Assembly (NCBI RefSeq): GCF_000427965.1
Contig: NZ_ATZA01000019.1
Span: 99-64,098, forward strand
Direction: 5' to 3'
From: Olivibacter sitiensis DSM 17696
GTDB lineage: Bacteria > Bacteroidota > Bacteroidia > Sphingobacteriales > Sphingobacteriaceae
DNA: 64,000 nucleotides
The notes beneath the pieces are model-generated. The model saw only the letters and a program-made list of their open reading frames with translations. It had not been told where the DNA came from and did not search any database. The position numbers and the translations under genes were made by a program. Shown here in pieces: positions 9,907 to 18,409 of this stretch; position 1 is the stretch's first letter; each line of letters begins with the position of its first letter.

Positions 9907-10851
9907 CTACAATGCCTTTACCAGCATTTTTTCATCAAAATGCTTTTTCAGGTGATTGCCATTTCCATGTAGGGTCCATAGCTGTCGTGGCGCTACTTGA
10001 GATATGGTATATAGGATATCGTGCCAGTCAACGTGATCCGAGATATAGAGCGACAGGGCATTGCCCCGCTGCAAATGGCTCCAACCCGAGGCAAACACCC
10101 TTATTACATTTTTTGCTCTGATATAACTATTAAAGGTCATTGGTGGCACCATGTACACGGCACCTGCACTTTTTTCTTTCAATGCTTTCCTATTATAGAG
10201 CTTGTATTGCCAATCTCGCACCCCATATTGCTCATATACCTGATGGAAAGGAGCAATACGATGATGGACAAACACTTCCAATTGTGGACAGTGGGCATTA
10301 ATCAATTGGGTCAGCCTTTGCGCTTTCCCCAGAGCGTAGGTTCCCAAGAGGATATTGAACCCTACATCGCGCAACTTGGCGATCTCTGCCTCCACTGGCG
10401 GATGCGTAGTGTCAGGATGGGCAAAGGTAGATTCCGTAATAAGCACATCTGCCTTTTCCAGCACAATAGGCATACAGGTGGCGTCTGGCTGTAGCTTATA
10501 ATCTCCCGTATAGAGGTATTTCACTCCTTTATACACCATCATGATTTGGCTAGACCCCAACATATGCCCCGCCGAAAGAAAATATACTTCTACCCCTCCT
10601 ACTGTAAAGACGTTGCCATATTCATAGCAAGCGAATTGCCCTGCTGTCTTTTTTCCATAACGGACTTGCATGAGATCTTTGGTGGGCGGGGTACAATACA
10701 CATTCCCATGCCCTGCAATGGCATGGTCACCATGGGCATGTGAGATAAGGCAAGTATGTACAGGATGACGGGCATCTATATAGAAATCGCCGTAAGAGCA
10801 ATAGATTCCTTGTTCCGTCATGACAAGAAAATCTTCCAGGATATGATCCAT
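9907..10851 (-). CDS. Metallo-beta-lactamase-fold exonuclease-like hydrolase
   Basis: This 314-residue protein has the metallo-beta-lactamase metal motif HAHGDH at residues 38-43, a later GDY motif and further conserved His and Asp residues. It resembles the MBL-fold nuclease branch that includes mRNA 3'-end processing factors and the exonuclease often associated with DNA ligases. No ligase lies nearby. The upstream ORF extends to 10935, but I chose the ATG at 10851 because it falls one base after the coaE stop, which is a typical coupled start, and because the extra 28 residues overlap coaE. Substrate, DNA or RNA, is not determined by the sequence. Confidence 0.8.
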   Translation of the reverse strand: MDHILEDFLVMTEQGIYCSYGDFYIDARHPVHTCLISHAHGDHAIAGHGNVYCTPPTKDLMQVRYGKKTAGQFACYEYGNVFTVGGVEVYFLSAGHMLGSSQIMMVYKGVKYLYTGDYKLQPDATCMPIVLEKADVLITESTFAHPDTTHPPVEAEIAKLRDVGFNILLGTYALGKAQRLTQLINAHCPQLEVFVHHRIAPFHQVYEQYGVRDWQYKLYNRKALKEKSAGAVYMVPPMTFNSYIRAKNVIRVFASGWSHLQRGNALSLYISDHVDWHDILYTISQVAPRQLWTLHGNGNHLKKHFDEKMLVKAL

Positions 10852-10852
10852 A

Positions 10853-11455
10853 CTAGCCCTTAGCCTCCTTACTAGCTTGCAGGAAATGCCTATGCAATTG
10901 CAGTACCTGCGGCAATATAGCGTGACTTTCGTCATTGTAAATGACGAAATCTGCCAGTTTCATTTTTTCCTCATCCCGCCATTGCTTGGACATCCTTGCC
11001 CGCACTTCGTTTTCGGTGACGCCATCCCTTGCCATTACCCTGCCAATGCGCAGAGCTTCGGGAGAGACAACCAGGACATTGAAATTGGACAACTTATAAC
11101 TGCCAGATTCGAAAAGCAATGCAGCTTCTTTCATCACATAAGGAGCCTGTTGAACTTTTACCCATTCCTGGTATGCTGATATCGTTTCGGGATGCACCAA
11201 ATTGTTCAACAAACGAAGCTTTTCCGCATCATTGAATACGATGTCGGCCAGTTTTTTTCGGTCTAGTTGTCCATCATGCAAGTAAATATCTGAGCCAAAG
11301 TGTTGCTTCAGTGCCGCCACCAGCTTGCGGTCCCGTACCATCACCTTTTTTGCTTCCGTGTCTGCATAAAATACGGGGACGCCGAGCACTTCAAATACAC
11401 GGCAGATGGTTGTCTTCCCACTTCCTATTCCTCCCGTTACTCCAATCTCTAACAT
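10853..11455 (-). CDS. coaE: Dephospho-CoA kinase
   Basis: This 200-residue P-loop kinase carries out the last step of coenzyme A synthesis, phosphorylating the ribose 3'-OH of dephospho-CoA. The Walker A motif GGIGSGKTT is at residues 8-16, and the family's DxxL and lid arginines (RVMARDGVTENE region) are present. Length is normal. It follows the YbbR gene by 5 bases and precedes the MBL hydrolase by 1 base, so the three are very likely translated from one message. Confidence 0.95.
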   Translation of the reverse strand: MLEIGVTGGIGSGKTTICRVFEVLGVPVFYADTEAKKVMVRDRKLVAALKQHFGSDIYLHDGQLDRKKLADIVFNDAEKLRLLNNLVHPETISAYQEWVKVQQAPYVMKEAALLFESGSYKLSNFNVLVVSPEALRIGRVMARDGVTENEVRARMSKQWRDEEKMKLADFVIYNDESHAILPQVLQLHRHFLQASKEAKG

Positions 11456-11460
11456 AAAGT

Positions 11461-12408
11461 CTATTCTCTCACAAAAAAAGAGGCATTTTGCGGTTCTATC
11501 TTAATAATATTTACAAATTCAGGCTGCTTGGTGATGATAATGGGCAAATTGCTTACCTGATTCCTCTTCCAATCATTCAAATTAACAATCGCTTCAAACG
11601 CATCCCTATTCACGTTCTTGTATTCGTTAAGGGATATCATCACCGTCAGTCGTACTTTCTCGGGAATGATTTTCACCATATGATAGGCCTTTGCATTTTC
11701 TGGCTTGATGATGACGTCTATAATCTTCTCAGTCACTTCATCTACGGGAACAAGCATCTCGACGGCAGTAGGAGTTACGGACAAATTGGATTTTTTGTTC
11801 TTCATGAGAGAGAGCCTGGCTGTAATGTTTTCTGATACGTTATTTCTTTTTAACGTATCAGTTTGCCAGCTTTCAATCTGTACGAGATCCTCCAATGGGC
11901 CTGTGACGGTCACAAACTTGGGATTGATATCCACTTCTCCGGACACATTATATTGTTGCTTAAAATCCAGATCATACGCCAGCTTCACTGGCACTTTCTT
12001 TACAGCCTGCTCCGAAAAGCTGAAGTACAGCGTATCGGGAGAGACCGATACGACCGTTTGATTGGCATCAAACTGCCGATTTATATATCCCAGTTGATTT
12101 GAAAACACAATCCAGTCGCGACTTTTCAAACCGCTGAGGTCTACGTTGACCTTAAGCGGCGTCAAGCGCAGGCCAGAAAACAGCACTTGCCAACCCGTCC
12201 CCTCCACCTGCATGCTCACCGTATCGGACTGCAAAGGGTGAAAAGCCCTTTTCTCAGGACTGTTGACATAGTTGAGCGCCACGTTGACGCGGTATTGATA
12301 ATGATTGGATAAGGCAAATAGGCACCATACGAAGAAGGATATGACAATACATCCGACAAATAGCGTAAGCTTTTGTTGTTGGGTCCTATTTAAATTGAAT
12401 ATGGCCAT
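11461..12408 (-). CDS. YbbR-like domain protein
   Basis: This 315-residue protein has one N-terminal membrane helix (about residues 14-34) followed by an extracytoplasmic all-beta region that matches the YbbR repeat architecture. YbbR proteins in Firmicutes are linked to the diadenylate cyclase CdaA; no cyclase of that kind is adjacent here, so that role should not be assumed. I chose ATG 12408; an in-frame GTG at 12426 would add six residues. It lies between yajC and coaE on the same strand. Confidence 0.8.
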   Translation of the reverse strand: MAIFNLNRTQQQKLTLFVGCIVISFFVWCLFALSNHYQYRVNVALNYVNSPEKRAFHPLQSDTVSMQVEGTGWQVLFSGLRLTPLKVNVDLSGLKSRDWIVFSNQLGYINRQFDANQTVVSVSPDTLYFSFSEQAVKKVPVKLAYDLDFKQQYNVSGEVDINPKFVTVTGPLEDLVQIESWQTDTLKRNNVSENITARLSLMKNKKSNLSVTPTAVEMLVPVDEVTEKIIDVIIKPENAKAYHMVKIIPEKVRLTVMISLNEYKNVNRDAFEAIVNLNDWKRNQVSNLPIIITKQPEFVNIIKIEPQNASFFVRE

Positions 12409-12516
12409 AACCTCTTTTATTCGCACAATACGCCGCTAAAATAAAAAACGCTTGGCAAAACAACTAATACAATAGTCTATTTGCCGAAGCGTCTATACCT
12501 CAGGGCTAGTGCTGCG

Positions 12517-12864
12517 TTATTTCTTTTCCTCAGCAGCGGGCTCTGCCGGAGCCGCTTTGGGCGCGTTCAATGCCTTGCTCGCTTCCATCGCTACGGCACT
12601 CTTGTCAAATTTGATCTTCGTATTGCTACCAACATCTACCAAAATGGTGGTGGCTCCCACTTCTACCACACGTCCATGGATGCCTGCTGAAGTAACGATC
12701 TTATCATTGACCTTCAGCTCGTCGATGTACTTTTTATGGTCTTTTTGCTTCTTCATCTGCGGGCGAATCATAAAGAAATAGAAAACCACCAAAATCAATA
12801 TCATGGGTAAAAACCCCATCAATCCACCACCACTTGCCTGTAATATTACTGTTGCTAATGTCAT
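12517..12864 (-). CDS. yajC: Preprotein translocase subunit YajC
   Basis: This 115-residue protein has a single N-terminal membrane helix (about residues 14-34) ending in the family signature FFMIRPQ, followed by a cytoplasmic beta domain with the GIHGRVVEV motif. YajC associates with SecDF and the Sec translocon. The C-terminus is Ala, Pro and Lys rich (about 95-115), a low-complexity tail. It is placed between the DUF1573 lipoprotein and YbbR genes on the same strand. Confidence 0.93.
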   Translation of the reverse strand: MTLATVILQASGGGLMGFLPMILILVVFYFFMIRPQMKKQKDHKKYIDELKVNDKIVTSAGIHGRVVEVGATTILVDVGSNTKIKFDKSAVAMEASKALNAPKAAPAEPAAEEKK

Positions 12865-12892
12865 TTGACTAAATTATTATATGTTAAAAAAA

Positions 12893-13339
12893 TTAATTGG
12901 TTACTTCTCCATTGAGTTGCAAGACAACCATTTGACCTGCATTGCTCTGCACGCTGATCATTTTCTGTTGCCTTCCTATGGACTGCCCCGTACTATTGTA
13001 GCCCACTTCTATCTGGCCTTTCTGCCCGGGATTGACGGGCTTCTTGTCATATACGGGCGTAGTGCAGCCACAGCCCGCCGTCACATTGGTGATGATTAAG
13101 GGTTTTTCACCTGTATTGACAAACTCAAACACATGTGACACTTGCTCGCCTTGCTTTATCTGACCAAAATCATATTTTTCTTCGGTAAATGCAATTTTGG
13201 CTCCTGACGAATCCGCTACGTCACCATCCTCATTCACATGTTCCACTATATCGGCACCAGCATTCGATTGCTGTGCATTATTGCTGCAGGCAAACAAGGC
13301 CACTGCAATTCCTAACGATAAAAAAAATCTCTTATTCAT
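12893..13339 (-). CDS. DUF1573 lipoprotein
   Basis: This 148-residue protein has a lipoprotein signal peptide (ALFAC, lipidated Cys18), an acidic Asn/Asp-rich linker (about 19-48) and one DUF1573 domain (about 50-145) with the CGCTTP motif typical of the family. DUF1573 is an immunoglobulin-like fold widespread in Bacteroidota; its function is not established. It lies 28 bases upstream of yajC and downstream of nusB on the same strand, an arrangement I recognise from related genomes. Confidence 0.88.
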   Translation of the reverse strand: MNKRFFLSLGIAVALFACSNNAQQSNAGADIVEHVNEDGDVADSSGAKIAFTEEKYDFGQIKQGEQVSHVFEFVNTGEKPLIITNVTAGCGCTTPVYDKKPVNPGQKGQIEVGYNSTGQSIGRQQKMISVQSNAGQMVVLQLNGEVTN

Positions 13340-13419
13340 TGAACCTACTTTTGTATTTCTATCAAAATCAAAAAATATGCCTTCTATCCATCAGCTGAAA
13401 GCTTGTCAGTTGGACATCA

Positions 13420-14367
13420 TCAATCTATCAGTCCCCTGCCTATTTTCCTGATCTTTCCTTCCGATCTTAGTTCCAGCAATATCTTATCCAATATACCATT
13501 GATAAAGGCATTACTTTTTGGCGTACTATATTCCTTTGACAGCTCAATATATTCATTTATAGTCACCTTTACCGGTATGGACGAAAAGTTCACCAATTCA
13601 CAAATGGCCATACGCATAATCAGCGTGTCCATCAGCGCTATTCTATCTGCTTCCCAATTTTTGGTCTTATTGCTGATATATTGTTGGTATTCCTCACCAT
13701 GACGAATCGTCAGCCTAAAAAGATCCAAAATAAAAGGTTTATCTTCATCCCAATTGGCGCAAAGGTTGGCTAATTGGTTCTTGTCCGGATCTTCACTTGC
13801 AAAGTTTTTGAATGTCTTTGCTATCAAAGCCTGCAAAACTTCCTTATCGGTATCCCAGTGAAGAAATTTCTGCTCAAATACTTCTCCTACCTCGGGATCT
13901 TTGAGCATAATTTTTTTGAATATAAATTTGATGATATCCTTTTCCGCCTTGATGCTGCGATCTTCACTATCCAAATAAGCCGCATATTCCGGACTATCTT
14001 TGAGAATCATGAAAACACGTTTCACTAAATCACGATCGAATACAACGTCCACCTTATACTTCTTTGCATATTCAATATAAGAGGGGTTGATTCTAAATGA
14101 TTCTATAAATGTGTTGTTTTGAAAACGAGTATTGGGTTTGAGGTCTTTTTCAGTGGGAAGAAACTTGTTGGCGCGTCCCTCAGCATCTATCAATGTGTAG
14201 TCTGCCACTTCCGAAATAAAGCCTAAAGTCCAGATATACATTTCATACACCTCGTCTACGCTTTTCAACAATACCTTTTCAAAAGCTTGGATGCTTTTTT
14301 CTTCCGACAACGAATATGCATAAATGGTTTGCAAGACTTTGATACGGAGATGCCTTCTGTTTAACAT
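13420..14367 (-). CDS. nusB: Transcription antitermination factor NusB (long form)
   Basis: This 315-residue protein carries the all-helical NusB domain in its C-terminal half (about 185-305), including the conserved INEYIELSKEYS-type segment. NusB binds boxA RNA with NusE during rRNA antitermination. The N-terminal half (about 1-170), which starts with LNRRHLRIKVLQTIYAY, is an extra helical region seen in Bacteroidota NusB and roughly doubles the usual 140-residue length. It sits between the leucine-dehydrogenase-like gene and the DUF1573 gene. Confidence 0.88.
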   Translation of the reverse strand: MLNRRHLRIKVLQTIYAYSLSEEKSIQAFEKVLLKSVDEVYEMYIWTLGFISEVADYTLIDAEGRANKFLPTEKDLKPNTRFQNNTFIESFRINPSYIEYAKKYKVDVVFDRDLVKRVFMILKDSPEYAAYLDSEDRSIKAEKDIIKFIFKKIMLKDPEVGEVFEQKFLHWDTDKEVLQALIAKTFKNFASEDPDKNQLANLCANWDEDKPFILDLFRLTIRHGEEYQQYISNKTKNWEADRIALMDTLIMRMAICELVNFSSIPVKVTINEYIELSKEYSTPKSNAFINGILDKILLELRSEGKIRKIGRGLID

Positions 14368-14408
14368 GTTTAAAGAACGATTTTTTTGTATATTATTCAG
14401 CTAATGCC

Positions 14409-14426
14409 AACGGCAACCTTGCCGTT
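14409..14426. other. Short hairpin between leucine-dehydrogenase-like gene and nusB
   Basis: AACGGC and GCCGTT flank a 6-base loop just after the stop of the dehydrogenase gene. No T run follows on the minus strand, so this is more likely an mRNA-processing or attenuation structure than a strong terminator, if it has any role. Confidence 0.3.
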
Positions 14427-14427
14427 A

Positions 14428-15507
14428 TTATTTAATTTTCCCAATCTGCTCCATGCGATCTTCGGCAATGCGTTTTGCCGAAAGATGCGTCGGAATCCTT
14501 TCGGCTTTTGACTTCTTGATTACTTCTCTTGTAGCTTCGTATATGTTTTCCGTCAGCGAAGCCGTCCTGACGGCGCTGTAGCCTGCTATTTCCGAATACG
14601 CACTAAGCAGACCGCCGGCATTGATCAGGAAATCTGGCGCAAAGATAATATCTTTTTCCATCAGTTCCTCCCCATTGACCACTTCATCTGCCAATTGATT
14701 GTTTGCAGATCCTGCTATGATCTTACATTTCATGCGATTAATGGTATGGTGATTGACGGTGCCTCCCAATGCGCAGGGGGCATATATATCAAAATCCAAA
14801 TCGAACAAGTTTACGTTGGCTACGGGGTTGGCACCGTATTTATTGGCCACATACACCATTCTATCCGGTGCTATATCGCTTACGTACACCTTAGCATTGG
14901 CATCCCTCAATAGGGCCACCAGGTGCTCCCCTACCTTCCCGGTACCTTGCACGGCCACCGTGCGCCCAGCCATGCTATCTGTGCCGTACACTTCCTTCAC
15001 AGCTGCCTTCATGCCAAGAAATACACCCCTAGCCGTAAAGGGCGCCGTATCACCGCTCCCACCGAGGCTTTTGGGAAGACCCACTACATGCTTGGTCTCC
15101 ATACGTATGTATTCCATGTCCTTTGAGGTAGTTCCCACGTCCAACGAGGCAATAAAATTGCCATTCAGTTCTTCCACAAATTGCCCCAATCTCCTAAGGA
15201 TAACCTCTGTCTTTTCGGTATTATTGTCGCCGATGATAACTGCCGTGCCCCCTCCCAAATTGACTCCACTAATGGCTGCCTTATAGGTCATGGCCTTAGA
15301 TAACCTCAGTACATCGCTCACCGCCTCTTGCTCACTTCTATAAGGCAGCATACGCACCCCACCTATTGCTGGTCCTAAAGTGGTATCGTGAACGGCTATC
15401 ACTGCTTTCAGCCCTATGCGCTTGTCGTGGCAAAAAATGATCTTCTCGTGTTCAAACTCTTCTAGCATTTCAAACACAGCTTGTCTAGGCATTTCGGGAG
15501 ATTTCAT
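14428..15507 (-). CDS. Glu/Leu/Phe/Val dehydrogenase homologue lacking the catalytic lysine
   Basis: This 359-residue protein has the architecture of leucine dehydrogenase: an N-terminal dimerisation/substrate domain and a C-terminal NAD-binding Rossmann domain with GTGKVG at 188-193. The family converts branched-chain L-amino acids to oxo acids with NAD. The substrate-binding lysine in MTYK (Lys76) and the Asp of the DVGT segment (Asp123) are present, but the catalytic lysine of the GGGK motif is replaced by Thr88 (codon ACG at 15244-15246). Activity is therefore doubtful. It is the first gene of the block that continues through nusB, yajC and coaE. A -7 element is seen at 15539-15546. Confidence 0.85.
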   Translation of the reverse strand: MKSPEMPRQAVFEMLEEFEHEKIIFCHDKRIGLKAVIAVHDTTLGPAIGGVRMLPYRSEQEAVSDVLRLSKAMTYKAAISGVNLGGGTAVIIGDNNTEKTEVILRRLGQFVEELNGNFIASLDVGTTSKDMEYIRMETKHVVGLPKSLGGSGDTAPFTARGVFLGMKAAVKEVYGTDSMAGRTVAVQGTGKVGEHLVALLRDANAKVYVSDIAPDRMVYVANKYGANPVANVNLFDLDFDIYAPCALGGTVNHHTINRMKCKIIAGSANNQLADEVVNGEELMEKDIIFAPDFLINAGGLLSAYSEIAGYSAVRTASLTENIYEATREVIKKSKAERIPTHLSAKRIAEDRMEQIGKIK

Positions 15508-15538
15508 AGCGTTTCTAGTGTCGGAAAAAATAATTCCA

Positions 15539-15546
15539 CAAAACTA
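15539..15546 (-). promoter_or_regulatory. Bacteroidota -7 element upstream of the dehydrogenase-like gene
   Basis: On the minus strand this reads TAGTTTTG, a match to TAnnTTTG, about 32 bases before the ATG at 15507. No convincing -33 box was found. Confidence 0.4.
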
Positions 15547-15800
15547 AACTTTTTATTTGTATTAAGTTAAATGGCACCACACAAATGTTACTCATTAATT
15601 CCTGTGCCTTATTGCTCAATCTTGATCCGTATGTAGGTTTGCAATAGCTTAAGCTAAAAGCCCCCCTTGGTCCAAGTTTGGCCATCCCGCTTGTGCACCC
15701 TCAAACTTGAGCCCGTATTCTGCCTATGACTAGCGACCGTTTCGGGGGGCAAAACGGCAATTTGAATAACACCTCCTTTTTAAAAACGACAAATTATCCC

Positions 15801-15808
15801 TATATTTG
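15801..15808 (+). promoter_or_regulatory. Bacteroidota -7 element for the toxin-antitoxin operon
   Basis: TATATTTG fits TAnnTTTG exactly and ends 6 bases before the first ATG (15815). Transcription would start at about that ATG, so either the message is leaderless or translation starts at the second ATG (15827). Confidence 0.5.
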
Positions 15809-15814
15809 GAAATA

Positions 15815-16288
15815 ATGTCGCAAAACATGGCAACAACAAACAAAAAGGAAACAAAAATATATTGGGATGTAAGCTCGCTATTGGGCGGACAGGAATTGCT
15901 TGGCATCCGTATCAAAACGGATTTTGACTTGATTAAATTGAGCAATCAAGGCATCACAAAAGCTTCGCTAGATGCGCTGGTTTCCTTTCTGGGCATGCCC
16001 AGAAAGGCTTTTGTGGAAGGAATTCTCGATATGTCCGTAAAGACCATTGAGCGCAAGAAGGATACTGACCGACTTGACCGACATACCTCCTCTCACCTCA
16101 TTGAGATCGCCAAGGTTGTGGAACACGCCATGGAAGTTTTTGAAGATGAAGAAAAGGTACGCGACTGGCTGGCTACGCCCAATCGCGCACTGAACGGAAT
16201 GTGCCCAATAGAACTATTCTCTATGCCCACGGGCCTAGGGCTAATCGACACTATTCTCGGACGCATTGAAGAAGGGGTATATTCTTGA
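15815..16288 (+). CDS. Xre/MbcA/ParS-type antitoxin of a RES toxin pair
   Basis: This 157-residue protein has a helix-turn-helix-like central part (about residues 45-80, FLGMPRKAFVEGIL then MSVKTIERKK) and the C-terminal domain of the DUF2384/MbcA-ParS-Xre antitoxins (about 105-157), including a WLATPNRALNG segment. The antitoxin binds and blocks the RES toxin and usually represses its own promoter. The ATG at 15815 is preferred to the in-frame TTG at 15806; ATG 15827 is also possible given the promoter position. Its stop overlaps the toxin start (TGATG), which indicates translational coupling. Confidence 0.85.
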   Translation: MSQNMATTNKKETKIYWDVSSLLGGQELLGIRIKTDFDLIKLSNQGITKASLDALVSFLGMPRKAFVEGILDMSVKTIERKKDTDRLDRHTSSHLIEIAKVVEHAMEVFEDEEKVRDWLATPNRALNGMCPIELFSMPTGLGLIDTILGRIEEGVYS

Positions 16289-16764
16289 TGGTTCTCTATC
16301 GCATTGCCAAAGCAAAGCAGCGCGCTACCGATCTTTCAGGAATGGGAGCCCACAAGTTCGGTGGAAGATGGAACAACGCAGGAACCTATGTGTTGTATAC
16401 AAGCGAAAACAGCTCGCTGGCCTATCTTGAAAACTTGGTGCACTTCGATCCCGACATCATCCCTCCAAAACTGTTTATCACAAGCATTGAGCTGGAGGTA
16501 TCCCCGGGCCTAATATATACGCCTCCCGACACGGCATATCCGAAAAACTGGATGGAAATTGGAAACCTCGAGAGCAAACGGCTGGGTGATAAATGGATGC
16601 GCGAGTCCAAACATTTAGGTGTCCGCGTACGATCGGCCGTCAATCCAAAGGAATTCAACTTTTTGTTAAACCCCTTATTTCCGCGTTATCACGACATGGT
16701 GAAGGTGGGTTCCGTGGAACCCTTGCCGGTGGATAACCGCCTGATCAAAATTAAAATGGCCTAG
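16288..16764 (+). CDS. RES-domain toxin
   Basis: This 158-residue protein is a RES family member. The family's characterised toxins degrade NAD+ and so halt growth. The RES-type residues are visible: Arg in GRWN, Tyr in the VLYTSE stretch, and the Glu in AYLENLVH, with a C-terminal segment ending in LIKIKMA. The ATG at 16288 shares its A with the antitoxin stop codon (TGATG); an in-frame TTG at 16285 is less likely. The gene is intact. Antitoxin-first order and coupling are typical for this pair. Confidence 0.87.
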   Translation: MVLYRIAKAKQRATDLSGMGAHKFGGRWNNAGTYVLYTSENSSLAYLENLVHFDPDIIPPKLFITSIELEVSPGLIYTPPDTAYPKNWMEIGNLESKRLGDKWMRESKHLGVRVRSAVNPKEFNFLLNPLFPRYHDMVKVGSVEPLPVDNRLIKIKMA

Positions 16765-16805
16765 TCGCTGGGCGTGCCAATTCCATTTGTATGATCATTG
16801 TCCAG

Positions 16806-18293
16806 CTAAGGGAGTTTATTGATTTTAAATTCCTGAATCTTGGGATCGGCCTCGGGACTCAATGTGAAATAGATGGACACGCTTCCTTTTTCACCATGGA
16901 CAACAAAAGTACCACGCAGGTTGTTCTGTGCCACGATATCATCGATACGCTCTATTTTCCCCACTTCTTCAAATAGCTGTTGACAAGTCTCGCGCAGCAT
17001 ATAATCATAGTTGTCCAAAAAGAAGTTATCGGCAAAAACCGCTTCCCTTGCTTCGTCCTTCCAGTTGGGAAGGAAGGCCAGCAGCTCCTTTTTACGCTGC
17101 TCCAATACAGAGCTTGCGGGAACGGCTCGCGCCTGGAGGCCGGCATCCTGAATCAAGGCATCCATGGCCTGGGCATTAATAGCGGTAGCGGCGGCATAGG
17201 TCACATTGCTAAAACAGATGAGCCCCAGCCCATAATCTGGCAGCATGATCCAATTGCTGCCAAAACCGGGAAGCCCGCCGCTATGGCCAATGGTAGTGCG
17301 GCCGCGGCAATCGTGCGACCATCTGAGCCCAAAGCCGTAAGACGCCGTTATGGGACATCCAGTACCGTCCGTATAGACATTGGTGGCATTGAGACTATTG
17401 AAGTTCCAGGGGTGTTGCATTTCGCGTAGAGATGCCCGCTTCACCGGACCATTGTCGATTCCATCACGGGCCGGCCAAGCATTGAGATGGAACAAAACGT
17501 ACTTGGAAAAGTCCTCCATGGAGGTGAGCACGCCTCCCATGGCGCCGTAGGCCCCATCGTGCAGCATAGGTTGCTTCACCCACTTGTCCTTTACCCACCG
17601 GTAGCCTATGGCCAGTTTATCACTGGGCACATCGGCATATTCCCAATAGGTGCTTTTCATACCCAATGGTTGCCATATTTCCCTATTGACGTATTCGTTA
17701 TAGGAAACTCCCGTTATCCTTTCGATCAAATACCCTAACAGTGCAAATGCCGTATTGCTATACTCGTAGGTGACTCCGGGACTGTTTGAAAAGGAAAAAC
17801 CTTTGTTGATTAAAGCTAATAATTGTTCTTTGCTGATATCCAACTGCCTGTCGCCCCAAGGGTTGTCCTCCGGAAAACCCGCCGCATGGCTGAGCAAATG
17901 ACGAATAGTGATAGCTGGCGCATCGGAGGTAAGCAATTTCTGAGCTTTCAGCTCCGGAATATACCGGGAAACCGGGTCGTCCAATTGCAGTTTGCCTTCG
18001 TCGCGCAGTTTCATGACAGCCACGCCAATGAAGCTCTTGGACATCGAAGCTATGCGGAATACCTTATTGCCATCTGCCGCTATCTGCTCTTCCAGGTTAC
18101 TATAACCCCAATGCCCTATATGCAACAGCTTGCCCCCATATACGATGCCGTACACCAAGCCTGGTGAATGGCTTTTCTCCGCAAAGGCCTTGTAGATACT
18201 GTCTACCTTGGCGATGGTAGCACTAGGCAGTTCTTGCGCGGAAAGCCGCAAGCACAGCAGGGATACCATTGTAATTAGATGATATTTTCTCAT
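16806..18293 (-). CDS. Exported serine hydrolase (beta-lactamase/D-aminopeptidase fold)
   Basis: This 495-residue protein has a signal peptide (cleavage after LSAQ, about residue 20) and a class C beta-lactamase/penicillin-binding-protein fold. The catalytic motifs are SMSK (Ser83, Lys86), YSN (178-180) and a HSGG triad motif near residue 320. A C-terminal domain of about 110 residues follows. Enzymes of this group hydrolyse peptides, esters or beta-lactams; the neighbours (dipeptide epimerase, NlpC/P60 peptidase) suggest a cell-wall peptide substrate. I chose the ATG at 18293 over 18320 because it puts the signal peptide at the N-terminus. Antibiotic resistance should not be inferred. Confidence 0.88.
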   Translation of the reverse strand: MRKYHLITMVSLLCLRLSAQELPSATIAKVDSIYKAFAEKSHSPGLVYGIVYGGKLLHIGHWGYSNLEEQIAADGNKVFRIASMSKSFIGVAVMKLRDEGKLQLDDPVSRYIPELKAQKLLTSDAPAITIRHLLSHAAGFPEDNPWGDRQLDISKEQLLALINKGFSFSNSPGVTYEYSNTAFALLGYLIERITGVSYNEYVNREIWQPLGMKSTYWEYADVPSDKLAIGYRWVKDKWVKQPMLHDGAYGAMGGVLTSMEDFSKYVLFHLNAWPARDGIDNGPVKRASLREMQHPWNFNSLNATNVYTDGTGCPITASYGFGLRWSHDCRGRTTIGHSGGLPGFGSNWIMLPDYGLGLICFSNVTYAAATAINAQAMDALIQDAGLQARAVPASSVLEQRKKELLAFLPNWKDEAREAVFADNFFLDNYDYMLRETCQQLFEEVGKIERIDDIVAQNNLRGTFVVHGEKGSVSIYFTLSPEADPKIQEFKINKLP

Positions 18294-18409
18294 TCCAAAA
18301 AACCTGTTTTTTTCTAACATTTACGCTGTGCCGACGCAAGTTGCGGTGGCGAAACCCAATAACCGGCGCGCGACTGTAGCGCGTGCCGCCATCAAAGACA
18401 GCCACAGCT

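Larger units (their letters stand above)
15508..15814. other. Intergenic region with nested inverted repeats
   Basis: I see no gene. The region contains the 12-bp palindrome TAGCTTAAGCTA (15645-15656), the pair GCCCCCC (15660-15666) and GGGGGGC (15744-15750), and inside that the pair CAAGTTTG (15673-15680) and CAAACTTG (15702-15709). Together these could fold into one branched structure of about 110 bases. Its base composition (runs of C and G) differs from nearby spacers. The 3' end carries the -7 element of the toxin-antitoxin operon. Confidence 0.5.

Noticed and set aside
16806-18293. Antibiotic-resistance beta-lactamase
   Set aside because: The fold is shared with many peptidases and esterases, and the neighbours point to cell-wall peptide metabolism.
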